Part shown: piece by piece, positions 8,271-16,507 of the stretch | Position numbering within the stretch: the first letter of the stretch is position 1 | Layout: each line of letters begins with the position of its first letter | Made by a program: the position numbers and the translations under genes | Notes under the pieces: generated by a model | What the model saw: the letters and a program-made list of their open reading frames with translations, nothing else | The model's database searches: none | Told to the model about the DNA's origin: nothing | Assembly: GCF_040267685.1 (NCBI RefSeq) | Contig: NZ_CP158367.1 | Span: 1,240,001-1,304,000, forward strand | Length of the DNA: 64,000 nt | Reading direction: 5' to 3' | From: Proteinivorax tanatarense | GTDB lineage: Bacteria > Bacillota > Proteinivoracia > Proteinivoracales > Proteinivoracaceae

Positions 8271-8682
8271 TAAATAGCTGAATAACTTCTACAATGTTTA
8301 TGAAGTAAGAAGTCAAACTTTTTATCTATAGTCCGAATACCCAAACTAATTTGGGTTGTTAAAATTAGATAATCACCATAAAATAGAAGTTATTATAAGT
8401 ATTCTAATAGGTGTCGGTAAAAAAGTTATTACTTTTGTTTTCCAAGAAATGTATTTTAAATCTGCTCTAACCTTGCAAAAGTTTCTCCATTACCCCACAC
8501 TAAAAACCTTCTAAACAGTTTTATGAGACGATTCTAACTAGTAGTTTGCTTATAGTTTAGCAGCTCATCAAACTCATGGTTAAAGTTAGCAAAAGAAATT
8601 TGTTTATATTTTTTATTGGATTCTCCTCCCTTCAGGTAATCAAAAGTTAATTCTATTATTTTCGATAAAAGAGGGGGATTCC
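8271..8682. other. Non-coding gap with a repeated 60-bp segment
   Basis: No gene found. Positions 8351-8410 match 15971-16030 at about 48 of 60 positions, which links this gap to the degenerate region after the ABC remnant near 15.9 kb. The remainder shows nothing recognisable. Confidence 0.45.
8351..8410 (+). repeat. 60-bp intergenic repeat, copy 1
   Basis: Shares TTGGTTGTTAAAATTA-like sequence, ATAAAATAGAA and ATTCTAATA with 15971-16030. Both copies are AT-rich and non-coding. Confidence 0.5.
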
Positions 8683-8738
8683 TTTAAAATTATTTCAAAC
8701 ACTTTTGCTTATTGGATCGTTATATTAGTGAATGGCTT
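8683..8738 (+). promoter_or_regulatory. ECF-type promoter of the sigma factor gene (duplicated element)
   Basis: CAAAC (8696-8700), 17-bp spacer, CGTT (8718-8721): the AAC/CGT layout of ECF promoters. The 56 bp around it recur at 10544-10599 with only 2 mismatches, at identical spacing, before the ABC exporter genes. The expected transcription start is near 8728, downstream of the TTG at 8712, which therefore cannot be the start codon of the sigma gene on this transcript. Confidence 0.75.
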
Positions 8739-8771
8739 TTGAAGGAGAATTTAAATGAGTGGGGGATTAGA

Positions 8772-9242
8772 ATGGTACTTGATACGCTTTATCTTCAATA
8801 CAGTAAAGAGTTGAGATCTTATGCTAAAAATTTATCTGGTGTGTCTGAAGCTGAGGATTTAGTACAAGAAACCTTTATTAAGGCTATGGCAAACCTTGAT
8901 GTTTTAAAAACGATACCGGAAAACAAAAAAAGGGCTTGGCTTTATCAGGTGCTGAAAAACAGTTTTATAGACAGAAAAAGAAAAGATAAATCTAACGTTT
9001 CTCTAGAAACTTGTCATGAGCCTAGTTATGAAGAAGATATTTTTTCTAAGCTTGAAGTACAGCAGCTAATGTCCCATCTATCCCCAGAGCTTCAGGACAT
9101 TGTCTTTAAGAAGTATTGGATGGGAATGACCAGTGTTGAAATTGCTAAAAGCCTATCTATTCCCCCTGGAACAGTTAGATATCGCCTTCATAACGCCATA
9201 AAAATTATGAGAAATAAAAAGAGGAGGAGAAAGTATGTCTAA
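8772..9242 (+). CDS. ECF (group 4) RNA polymerase sigma factor
   Basis: Sigma-70 family factor with only regions 2 and 4. Region 2 is visible as LRSYAKNLSGVSEAEDLVQE followed by KRAWLYQVLKNSFID, and region 4 as a helix-turn-helix around MTSVEIAKSLSIPPGTVRYR. The frame opens at TTG 8712, but that codon overlaps the -10 element, so ATG 8772 (156 aa) is chosen. Its own ribosome binding site is weak. A strong GAAGGAG instead precedes an out-of-frame ATG at 8755; one extra G in the GGGGG run at 8761-8765 would join that ATG to the sigma frame. The repeat-protein gene starts 8 bp before its stop. Confidence 0.85.
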   Translation: MVLDTLYLQYSKELRSYAKNLSGVSEAEDLVQETFIKAMANLDVLKTIPENKKRAWLYQVLKNSFIDRKRKDKSNVSLETCHEPSYEEDIFSKLEVQQLMSHLSPELQDIVFKKYWMGMTSVEIAKSLSIPPGTVRYRLHNAIKIMRNKKRRRKYV

Positions 9243-10449
9243 AATAATTGATAACGTGGTCATCTTAGATGTTACAGATATCAGCGAAAAAGCTGTTGAA
9301 GAAATTGAAGGAATTGGTAACGTAGTTATGATGTTTTATAGCCAAGAAACAAAGGAAATTGCATCGCAGCTTAACATAACAAACTTAGTAAGATCATATA
9401 TGGTGCCGAAAGGGGCAGAAATAAAGACGGTAAACGATACTTTTGAGATAACAGAAAATTACCTTAGAGAAGTCACTACTGAGCCATATATAGTTGTAAA
9501 TGGTACTGTTATTATAAAGGGTGATGTTTCTGCTGAGCAGCTTAAAAGTAAAATTAGCGGATTGATTGTTAACGGAACGTTGTTGACTCCTAATAGATTA
9601 GAAGGTGCGGCAAAAGAAAAGCTTATAGATCTAAATGGTGAGACTATAGAGTATGATGAGACGGCAAGAATCATAAAAAGAGATGGACGTATTGACAACG
9701 CTCTTCTAATGTCACTAGATGACGGCAGTAATGTTTGTTTTATCGAGCCTGTGAAGCTACTGGATAATATTGATTTAAAGATAGTGGAAGAAAAATTAGG
9801 CAAGGTAGAGTTTGCAGAAAAGGTGATAATTAAAGAAGAATTTTTCAATGTATTAAAGGATAAAATTAGCAACTTAGATACGGCGAGAATTGAGATTGTC
9901 CCTTCTGATCATTTATTTATTGACGAAAATTTGAATATAGATGAATTAAATATCAAAAGGTTTAATAAAGCTAAAGTTATGGTTAAAGGAAATGTAACGT
10001 TTAGAGGTGATGTAAGCTCTGAGCAAGTTCAAGAGCATATTGATAGCCTAGTGGTGGACGGCATAATTGCCTGTCCTAACAAAATAGTAGAGTGTATATT
10101 TGATATCTGCCAAGATCCACAAACAGAAATTATAACGTATGAAGGTGAAATGATAACAAATAATTCCAAACTTAACATATCAGAATCAATGCTAAAATAT
10201 AAAACTGAAAGTGTAGCAATAATTAACTTTGGAAAGATAGAGGTAGATGATGATGTGAGTGAGGAGTTGCTAAATGAAAAAATTGAAAAATTTTATAACT
10301 ATGGAAAAATATTAGCTGACGAGAAACATCTAGGAATTATCCACGGAAAAGCTAAAACAAATGCAGGTTTAATCATAGATAAAAAAGATGTTAAATTAAA
10401 CGAAAAGCAGCAAAAACAAGGCACCAACGCAGTATATTTAAAGCTTTAA
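9235..10449 (+). CDS. Unrecognised repeat protein co-translated with the ECF sigma factor
   Basis: 404 aa, no signal peptide or membrane helix, so cytoplasmic. No family recognised. About three related blocks are visible: VNGTVIIKGDVSAEQLKSKI (near 86-105), VKGNVTFRGDVSSEQVQEHI (near 250-270) and INFGKIEVDDDVSEELLNEK (near 330-350). Each is a beta-hairpin-like G-x-V/I pattern, then GDVSxEx and an amphipathic helix, then a VxGxI...PN turn. The start overlaps the sigma gene by 8 bp, with AGGAGGAG upstream, so translation is coupled. Position and coupling suggest a partner or antagonist of the sigma factor, but it has no zinc or ASD anti-sigma motif; this is inference. Confidence 0.7.
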   Translation: MSKIIDNVVILDVTDISEKAVEEIEGIGNVVMMFYSQETKEIASQLNITNLVRSYMVPKGAEIKTVNDTFEITENYLREVTTEPYIVVNGTVIIKGDVSAEQLKSKISGLIVNGTLLTPNRLEGAAKEKLIDLNGETIEYDETARIIKRDGRIDNALLMSLDDGSNVCFIEPVKLLDNIDLKIVEEKLGKVEFAEKVIIKEEFFNVLKDKISNLDTARIEIVPSDHLFIDENLNIDELNIKRFNKAKVMVKGNVTFRGDVSSEQVQEHIDSLVVDGIIACPNKIVECIFDICQDPQTEIITYEGEMITNNSKLNISESMLKYKTESVAIINFGKIEVDDDVSEELLNEKIEKFYNYGKILADEKHLGIIHGKAKTNAGLIIDKKDVKLNEKQQKQGTNAVYLKL

Positions 10450-10471
10450 ACTAGATATGCTAAAAGAGAAG

Positions 10472-10502
10472 AGAGAGTTAAAAATAACTCTCTTTTTTTT
10501 TG
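10472..10502 (+). terminator. Terminator of the sigma/repeat-protein operon
   Basis: AGAGAGTTA (10472-10480) / TAACTCTCT (10485-10493) with a 4-nt loop and a following run of at least 8 T. Confidence 0.85.
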
Positions 10503-10543
10503 CAAACCTCCAACCTCCAACTTTTCCAACAAAATATCTTTCT

Positions 10544-10599
10544 TTTAAAATTATTTCAAACACTTTTGCTTTTTGAATCGTTATATTAGTGAATGGCTT
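10544..10599 (+). promoter_or_regulatory. ECF-type promoter of the ABC exporter genes (copy of the sigma gene promoter)
   Basis: CAAAC (10557-10561), 17 bp, CGTT (10579-10582). 54 of 56 bp are identical with 8683-8738, including sequence beyond the start site. Placed after a terminator, so the exporter genes form their own transcript under the same sigma factor. Confidence 0.75.
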
Positions 10600-10638
10600 G
10601 AAGTATAGGGAGTTTTAAATTATAAGGAGGGATCTTAA

Positions 10639-12357
10639 ATGCCTTTTAAGTATCTAAAAAGTATGGTTTGCAAACGAGACTTTACCTTTATAACAATATG
10701 TCTAGTAAGTGAAATAGCTCTGACATTACTAATTGCACAAAAATTTAGGTTGTTGGTGGATAGTGCTATAGATGGTAATTATCAGCTTTTTTACACAAAC
10801 CTTATTGCGTTAATATTGTTTACAGTTTTAATTGCGGTATGTATCTCATTTAGAACCTTTACTATAGGCAAGATAAGTGAAAAAATTACTTATTATTTGA
10901 GAAAGCAAGGCACTGAAAAGCTAGTTGACCTTCCTCAATCTAAGTTAGACAAAATGCACTCTGGTGACGCTATGTCCAGGCTTAGTAATGATTTGCAACT
11001 AGTAAAACAATTTGTAGAAAATGATGGATACTTTTTATTACTTAGACCGTTAATGGCTGTTGCAGTTTTTACCTACTTATTTTATTTAAATTGGCAGTTA
11101 ACTTTAATTAGTTCTGCGGTGTTGCCGGTACTTTACATAATAATGATACAACTAGGCAAGCCCTTAGGAAATTACAGCAAAGAGTTGCAAAGTGAATTAG
11201 CTAATATTAACAAAACCACCCAAGACACTTTAGGCGGGGTTTCGGTAGTTAAGTCCTTTAATTTACAATCTATAATTGATAAAAAATATAGGAAACAAGT
11301 AAAAGCTTCTATTGATAGTGGAATAAAGTTAGATAAAAGAAAGACGGTATTGGAAAGTTTGATGATAGGGCTCTCTTTTCTTCCTCAATTAGTGACCTTT
11401 GGAGTTGGTGGATACTTAGCGGTAATTGGATATTTAAGTGCCGGAAAACTGTTGGCTTTTATTAACTTGTTAAACTATTTGACTTTTCCTATGAAATTGC
11501 TGCCAGGGCATTATGCTAGCTATAAATCAGCTTTGGAAGGACTAAAAAGAATTCAGAAACTTTTAGATGAAGAAAATGAAAGAGATACAGGAAAAGCCTT
11601 TGAAAAAGAGAATGTCGAAACTTTAGTGGAAGTAGAGAACTTAACGTTTGGTTATAATGATAGCCCTGTTTTAAAAAACTTGACATTTTCAGTAAAAAAG
11701 GGTGAGACTGTTGCATTAGTGGGTCCCAGCGGCAGTGGCAAGTCTACAGTCTTTAAGCTGCTTACAGGATTTTATTCAGGCTATTATGGCACTATAAAGA
11801 TGTTTGAAAAAGATATACAAAGTTGGAAGCTGGATAGTTTAAGGGAACAAATTGCTACGGTAAGTCAAGACACCTATTTATTCCCGGAAACTATTGAATA
11901 TAACTTAAAGGTGGGTAATGAAGATTGTTCAGAGGAGGAGATGGTAAAGGCTGCAATTAATGCCAATGCTCATGAATTTATCAAAAATGAACCCTATTGG
12001 TATAAAACTATGATAAAGGAAAGAGGCGAGAATTTTTCCGGAGGTCAAAAGCAACGGTTGGCATTAACTAGAGCTATTGTCAAGAACCCAAAACTTATGT
12101 TGCTTGATGAAGCTACATCAGCTTTAGATACTGAATCAGAAGCTATAGTACAAAACGCCATAAGTAAAGCGATGACAGGTAGAACATGTATAGTAATAGC
12201 CCATAGGCTATCAACTATTGTACAGGCAGATAGAATTTTAGTGCTAAACGAAGGATGCATAATAGAGGAAGGAACACACCAAGATTTATTAGAACAAAAA
12301 GGACTTTATTATGATCTTTACTACAAACAGTTCAAGAAGAAGGGAGGCGTGGCATAA
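10639..12357 (+). CDS. ABC exporter half-transporter A (membrane domain plus ATPase)
   Basis: Type I (MsbA/LmrA-like) ABC exporter half, 572 aa. About six membrane helices occupy residues 1-300. The ATPase domain follows: Walker A GPSGSGKST near 361-369, signature FSGGQKQR near 465, Walker B LMLLDEATSALD near 486-497 and the H-loop in IVIAHRLST. All catalytic residues are intact. Strong AAGGAGGG site. The last base overlaps the next gene (TAATGA), so the two halves are expected to form a heterodimer. The substrate is unknown; the ECF-type promoter suggests an envelope-stress or antimicrobial role. Confidence 0.92.
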   Translation: MPFKYLKSMVCKRDFTFITICLVSEIALTLLIAQKFRLLVDSAIDGNYQLFYTNLIALILFTVLIAVCISFRTFTIGKISEKITYYLRKQGTEKLVDLPQSKLDKMHSGDAMSRLSNDLQLVKQFVENDGYFLLLRPLMAVAVFTYLFYLNWQLTLISSAVLPVLYIIMIQLGKPLGNYSKELQSELANINKTTQDTLGGVSVVKSFNLQSIIDKKYRKQVKASIDSGIKLDKRKTVLESLMIGLSFLPQLVTFGVGGYLAVIGYLSAGKLLAFINLLNYLTFPMKLLPGHYASYKSALEGLKRIQKLLDEENERDTGKAFEKENVETLVEVENLTFGYNDSPVLKNLTFSVKKGETVALVGPSGSGKSTVFKLLTGFYSGYYGTIKMFEKDIQSWKLDSLREQIATVSQDTYLFPETIEYNLKVGNEDCSEEEMVKAAINANAHEFIKNEPYWYKTMIKERGENFSGGQKQRLALTRAIVKNPKLMLLDEATSALDTESEAIVQNAISKAMTGRTCIVIAHRLSTIVQADRILVLNEGCIIEEGTHQDLLEQKGLYYDLYYKQFKKKGGVA

Positions 12358-14084
12358 TGAAAAGATTGATAAATTTTTTCAGTTTGCTAAAGAGGCACAA
12401 AGCAAGGTACTCTTTAGGGGTGCTATTCTCTTCAGTTATTGAATTTAACCAAATATTAATAGCAACAATGTTCATAGTGCTATTTGATGGAATAGTAAAG
12501 CAAGAAATGAGCATGGTTTTAAATGCTATATATTTGTTTTTAGCTGTGGTTTTAATAACTATAGTTTTTGAGTTAATAGCTGTTACTTTAGTTAGGGTAA
12601 CTACTAGAAAAATAATTGGTTCACTAAGGTTAAAGATCTTTGGCAAAATGCTTAGCCTTCCTCAGCGTGAATATAGCACAAACCACAGCGGAGACTTCAT
12701 TTCTAGAGCTACAAACGACATACAAACTTTGGAGCAAACATTAACAGGGCATTTATTAAACTTAAGTAGCTCCCTCTTACCATGCATAGCATGTATAATA
12801 TATATGTTTATTATAAATTGGAAGTTTGCCCTGGGATTGTTGGTTTTGAATTTTGTCAACTTATCTATAATTAGTTTGTTTATTAAACCTATGAAACAAA
12901 AAAGTCAAGACATTCAAAAACAAACAGGTTCTGCAACTGAGGGGATTTCTGATGTGGTAGCTGGAGCTTCGGTTATTAAGCTATATAATATAAAAATAAA
13001 GATGAAAGATAAGTTTGATTTAAAAAATAATAAAGTGTTTCAAAAGTCGATGCAAAGAACTAAAATTGTAGCGTTAATGGAAGGACTAAATAACTTTTTG
13101 AGTCGCTTGGGCTCTATCGGTGTGATTTCAGTAGGAAGTATTTTTGTAATTAAAGGGGATATTTCATTTGGGGAAGTCTTAGCCATGCACCAATTAAATA
13201 CTGCAGTAGGATATTCTTTTGAGACTTTAGGAAGTTTTTTAAATCAAGTTCAACACTCTTTAGCCGGTTTAGATAGGATTAATGAGTTGCTGGATAAAGA
13301 AGATGAACCCCAACGATTTGACAAGATGCCCCAGATAAATACTAATAGTGCGTTAGCCTTAAAGAACTTAAGCTTTTCTTATAATGGCGAAGAGAATGTT
13401 TTAAACGATATTTCCTTTGAAGTAGGACAAGGGCAAAGTGTTGCTATTGTAGGTCCTAGTGGGGGAGGCAAGAGTACCATTTTTAAAATTATTCTTGGTT
13501 TACATCAGTCACAAAAAGGTAGCATGGCCTATATGGGTAAGATGGCTCACGAATATTCAGTTGAAGGTCTCCGAGACCTAACATCTTATGTGCCACAGGA
13601 ACCGTACCTTTTTAGCGGAACTATAAAAGAGAATATTTCCTATGGCAAAAGCCAAGCTACAGACTTTGAAATTTATGCAGCAGCTAAAGCAGCTAACGCC
13701 CATGATTTTATTTTAGATTTAGAAAATGGGTACGATACTATAGTTGGCGAACGGGGAGCCTTTTTATCCGGAGGACAAAAACAGCGTATTGCAATAGCTA
13801 GAGCGATTGTAAAAAATGCTCCAATTTTACTACTCGATGAAGCGACATCTTCGCTGGACAATGAGTCTGAAGTATTAGTACAGGCAGCGATAGAAGAAAT
13901 TATGAAAGAAAAAACCACAATAGTAATAGCTCATAGGCTTTCAACCATAAAAAATGCCGACCGTATATTAGTAGTTGATGACGGTAAAATCGTAGAAAGT
14001 GGCACCCATGAGGAGTTATTAAAAAAAGGTGGCCTATATTCTGGGCTACACAAAGCACAGTTTGAAAATCAACAAGGGGCTTAG
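12357..14084 (+). CDS. ABC exporter half-transporter B (membrane domain plus ATPase)
   Basis: Second half of the exporter, 575 aa, with the same architecture: N-terminal membrane domain, Walker A GPSGGGKST near 366, signature LSGGQKQR near 470, Walker B ILLLDEATSSLD. The Walker B glutamate is present in both partners, so neither ATP site is clearly degenerate, unlike many heterodimeric exporters. Translationally coupled to half A. Two fragments of a closely similar gene survive as a remnant at 15841-15972, showing that this locus was once duplicated. Confidence 0.92.
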   Translation: MKRLINFFSLLKRHKARYSLGVLFSSVIEFNQILIATMFIVLFDGIVKQEMSMVLNAIYLFLAVVLITIVFELIAVTLVRVTTRKIIGSLRLKIFGKMLSLPQREYSTNHSGDFISRATNDIQTLEQTLTGHLLNLSSSLLPCIACIIYMFIINWKFALGLLVLNFVNLSIISLFIKPMKQKSQDIQKQTGSATEGISDVVAGASVIKLYNIKIKMKDKFDLKNNKVFQKSMQRTKIVALMEGLNNFLSRLGSIGVISVGSIFVIKGDISFGEVLAMHQLNTAVGYSFETLGSFLNQVQHSLAGLDRINELLDKEDEPQRFDKMPQINTNSALALKNLSFSYNGEENVLNDISFEVGQGQSVAIVGPSGGGKSTIFKIILGLHQSQKGSMAYMGKMAHEYSVEGLRDLTSYVPQEPYLFSGTIKENISYGKSQATDFEIYAAAKAANAHDFILDLENGYDTIVGERGAFLSGGQKQRIAIARAIVKNAPILLLDEATSSLDNESEVLVQAAIEEIMKEKTTIVIAHRLSTIKNADRILVVDDGKIVESGTHEELLKKGGLYSGLHKAQFENQQGA

Positions 14085-14089
14085 TGGGG

Positions 14090-14236
14090 TATTAGGTGTT
14101 AGAATATAGAATAAAGAAAAAATCGCAGAGCGTTTATACGCTGCTGCGCTTTTTTCTATTGATAAAGTCATGATGTGCCTGTAACAACTGTTCCTCAAAG
14201 AGGTAGGGGTTGACCCCTGTGTCAACCCTGCCCACA
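14090..14236 (+). repeat. Dispersed hairpin repeat, copy 2
   Basis: Same order as the copy at 7447: GTATTAGGTG start, hairpin A at 14117-14155 (CGCAGAGCG...CGCTGCTGCGC plus T run) and a tail with AGGGGTTGACCCCTGTGTCA. It starts a few bases after the ABC operon stop, so hairpin A could serve as its terminator. Positions 14237-14408 hold a further GTGCATTAGGTGATAGA fragment and the promoter region of the peptidase gene. Confidence 0.75.
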
Positions 14237-14414
14237 TGGTAGCAAATTTGGATAGACATACTCAGAAAGAGGTATGATTAAGTGCATTAGGTGATAGACT
14301 CAGGTGGCAGAAGTATGAAAAAATTAAAAACATTTACAATAGACAATTCTTTAACTTAATAAGATAATGATGAATAAGAGAGTCATAAAACTTTAAAAAA
14401 GGAAGTGATTGTTT

Positions 14415-15647
14415 ATGTTGTTATCAAATAGAAATCAGGTGGAAAAGCTGAATCAATGGATTGAAGTAAAATTGACTAAGTTATTACCTAGGCTTATGAA
14501 AAAACATAACCTGGATATGTGGATTGTCACTACTGAGGAGTATAACGAGGATCCGGTATTTCCCTTTTTGGTTCCCCAGCCTTTTTTAAGGGGGGACTTG
14601 GGGTGTATTTTTCCTCCTAGCTGCCCAATTAGTATTTTAGTATTTGCCTTAGAAAATGACAGTCTCAAAAAGTACTGTATATCTCCACTAGGCTATACCG
14701 GCTACCAGCAAATTTTTAACGGTACAAATAAGGTTTGGAATGATGTAGCTACTTTGATTAAAAAGCATGAGCCAAAGCAAGTGGCATTAAACATTTCTGC
14801 AGATATGAATCATGGAAATGGATTAAGCTATAGTCATTATTGTCATTTGATTAAAGATAACGACCAACTGAAAGGCAAAATAACAAGTTCAGATAAACTG
14901 GTGGCAGCTTACCTTAGCACCAGGCTATCAGAAGAGATAGACCACTATAAACAGGTCTGTGAGTTAGCTCAATCGGTAATTGAGGATTCTCTAAAAGAAA
15001 TTAAGGTAAATGAAACCACTGCGCAAGATTTAAGTTGGAACGTAAGAGAAAAATTTGAACAAATGAACCTAAGGTCGTGGTTTCACCCAGCTGTTATGGT
15101 GCAGCGCAAAGGAACTAAAAGGGTTTCCATTGACGCTCCATTAAAGTATGGAGACCTTGTTCATTTAGATGCAGGTGTTCAATATATGGGGTTGTGCACC
15201 GACCATCAACGTCTTTCCTATATAGGGGGTGTAAAAGACCCAGCGTTTTTAGAACTAACTGATAAGATGGAAAAAACAACTCAGCTTCAAGATATAGTAA
15301 TTGAGCAAATAGAAAGCGAAAAGACAGGCAATGAAATTTTGCAAAAAGCTAAAAGGCAAGCTGAACTCCTCAAAATAGACACAAGAATTTACTGCCATCC
15401 TATAGGAGGACATGGTCATGGAGCAGGTCCACTAATAGGGACATGGAACCAACAGGAGTACACAGATAAAGGCAAGTATGAAATAGCAGAAAACAGCTGC
15501 ATGGCTTTAGAGTTAGCAACTGTACAACAACTAAAGGCGTGGGATGGAAAAATAGTTGCAATACCCTTAGAAGAAAACATATTTATAAATAAAACTGAAG
15601 TAATTATAATGGGCAAAAGGCAAACTGAGCTTCTAATTGTTGAATAA
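14415..15647 (+). CDS. M24 family metallopeptidase (Xaa-Pro aminopeptidase-like)
   Basis: Pita-bread-fold peptidase, 410 aa. The five metal ligands of the family can be placed: Asp in HLDAG, Asp in CTDHQR, His in GGHGHGAG, Glu in MALELAT and Glu in PLEENIF. The N-terminal half (about 1-170) is a creatinase-like domain with WIVTTEEY. The frame opens at TTG 14409, but ATG 14415 stands 9 nt after AAGGAAG and is preferred. No signal peptide: cytoplasmic. Own terminator downstream. Whether it cleaves X-Pro peptides or another substrate cannot be told from sequence. Confidence 0.85.
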   Translation: MLLSNRNQVEKLNQWIEVKLTKLLPRLMKKHNLDMWIVTTEEYNEDPVFPFLVPQPFLRGDLGCIFPPSCPISILVFALENDSLKKYCISPLGYTGYQQIFNGTNKVWNDVATLIKKHEPKQVALNISADMNHGNGLSYSHYCHLIKDNDQLKGKITSSDKLVAAYLSTRLSEEIDHYKQVCELAQSVIEDSLKEIKVNETTAQDLSWNVREKFEQMNLRSWFHPAVMVQRKGTKRVSIDAPLKYGDLVHLDAGVQYMGLCTDHQRLSYIGGVKDPAFLELTDKMEKTTQLQDIVIEQIESEKTGNEILQKAKRQAELLKIDTRIYCHPIGGHGHGAGPLIGTWNQQEYTDKGKYEIAENSCMALELATVQQLKAWDGKIVAIPLEENIFINKTEVIIMGKRQTELLIVE

Positions 15648-15652
15648 CATTA

Positions 15653-15687
15653 AAAATGACGAAGCCACACTGGCTCCGTCATTTTTT
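15653..15687 (+). terminator. Terminator of the M24 peptidase gene
   Basis: Imperfect stem AAAATGACG-AAGCCA / TGGCTCCGTCATTTT followed by a T run at 15682-15687. Confidence 0.8.
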
Positions 15688-15805
15688 AGGTATATGAACT
15701 TTTACCACAATATCTTAAGGTATTAATCTCTGACATATACCCCCCTCTGTTTAGACCATCTTTTTTAGCTGAGCGAACTTTATTTGCCATAATAGTTGCT
15801 GATGT
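15686..15805 (-). pseudogene. Remnant of an FMN-binding lipoprotein gene (C-terminus only)
   Basis: Read on the minus strand, about 15733-15805 encodes ANKVRSAKKDGLNRGGYMSE, clearly related to ANKIRSAIQDGLNRGLYVKE at the end of the intact FMN-binding lipoprotein at 19171-19641. Nothing of the rest of the gene remains. The matching segment continues open to a stop at 15686-15688. Confidence 0.7.
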
Positions 15806-15840
15806 AACTAGCCATAGGTGAATTCATTCTTCGGACTAAG

Positions 15841-15972
15841 TGCAATACTTAGCAGGTTTAGATAGAATTTACCAGTTGTTGGATACTAGCTCACAACTTT
15901 AAGCTATAAAAACTGTCTACAGTATATTAGCAGTTGATGACGGTAAAATTGTAGAGAATGGTAGTCATAAAT
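15841..15972 (+). pseudogene. Remnant of an ABC exporter gene (two fragments)
   Basis: 15848-15883 encodes AGLDRIYQLLD, matching 13263-13298 of exporter half B (AGLDRINELLD). 15917-15970 encodes VYSILAVDDGKIVENGSH, matching its C-terminus (ADRILVVDDGKIVESGTH). The roughly 650 bp between them, including the whole ATPase core, are missing. Confidence 0.7.
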
Positions 15973-16030
15973 TGGTTGTTAAAATTAAATTATTACTATA
16001 AAATAGAAATAATTAGAATTATTCTAATAA
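15971..16030 (+). repeat. 60-bp intergenic repeat, copy 2
   Basis: Follows directly on the ABC remnant and matches 8351-8410 at about 48 of 60 positions. Supports an old duplication of the surrounding locus. Confidence 0.5.
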
Positions 16031-16147
16031 ATAGGAGATTTGAAAAAGCTATTTTCGGTTGTTAAATTCAACTTTGCTTTATTAAAGCTTTCTTCTTTCT
16101 GTGGCTTTCTTTATCAAAAAATAAATTAATTAAAGAGGTGGTAGTAA

Positions 16148-16495
16148 GTGAATAAAAGAGAAAAAATTTCAAAAATGCTTATGACATTAATAATTTGCTT
16201 TTTTATTTTTTCTATTATTTATCTAGGAACACTTAGATTAGTTGATGTAAAATTAGCAGAACAATTCGCCGAAGGCTTAAAAAATGAAAGGGAGATTATT
16301 AATACTAATTTTTTGGGTTTAAAAATGCAAACTATGGAAGTTGAGTACAAAAATGAGGAAAAAAAAATGGATATAATCCTCACTGCACATCGTGCCTACT
16401 ACATTGTTTCAGCTGTTATCGCAGGGTTACTGAGCGCTGCAGTGATTTTTCTTGTGCATTTTGTTAGTGGTGCTTTATGTAAGCAAGAAATATAG
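16148..16495 (+). CDS. Unrecognised small membrane protein upstream of ABC genes
   Basis: 115 aa with two membrane helices (about 9-30 and 83-108) and a charged segment of about 50 residues between them, probably exposed on one side. No family recognised. GTG start after AAAGAGGTGG. The ABC ATPase gene begins 12 bp after its stop, so it is part of that operon and may be an accessory subunit or immunity-type protein; this is inference from position only. Confidence 0.6.
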   Translation: MNKREKISKMLMTLIICFFIFSIIYLGTLRLVDVKLAEQFAEGLKNEREIINTNFLGLKMQTMEVEYKNEEKKMDIILTAHRAYYIVSAVIAGLLSAAVIFLVHFVSGALCKQEI

Positions 16496-16507
16496 GGGAG
16501 GAAGGTC

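Noticed and set aside
8712-8771. TTG 8712 as start of the ECF sigma factor
   Set aside because: It overlaps the -10 element of the promoter and would be upstream of the transcription start; it also lies in the 56-bp repeat.
9459-9872. 137-codon minus-strand frame inside the repeat protein gene
   Set aside because: Ser/Leu/Ile-rich antisense shadow of 9235-10449, no ribosome binding site or family features.
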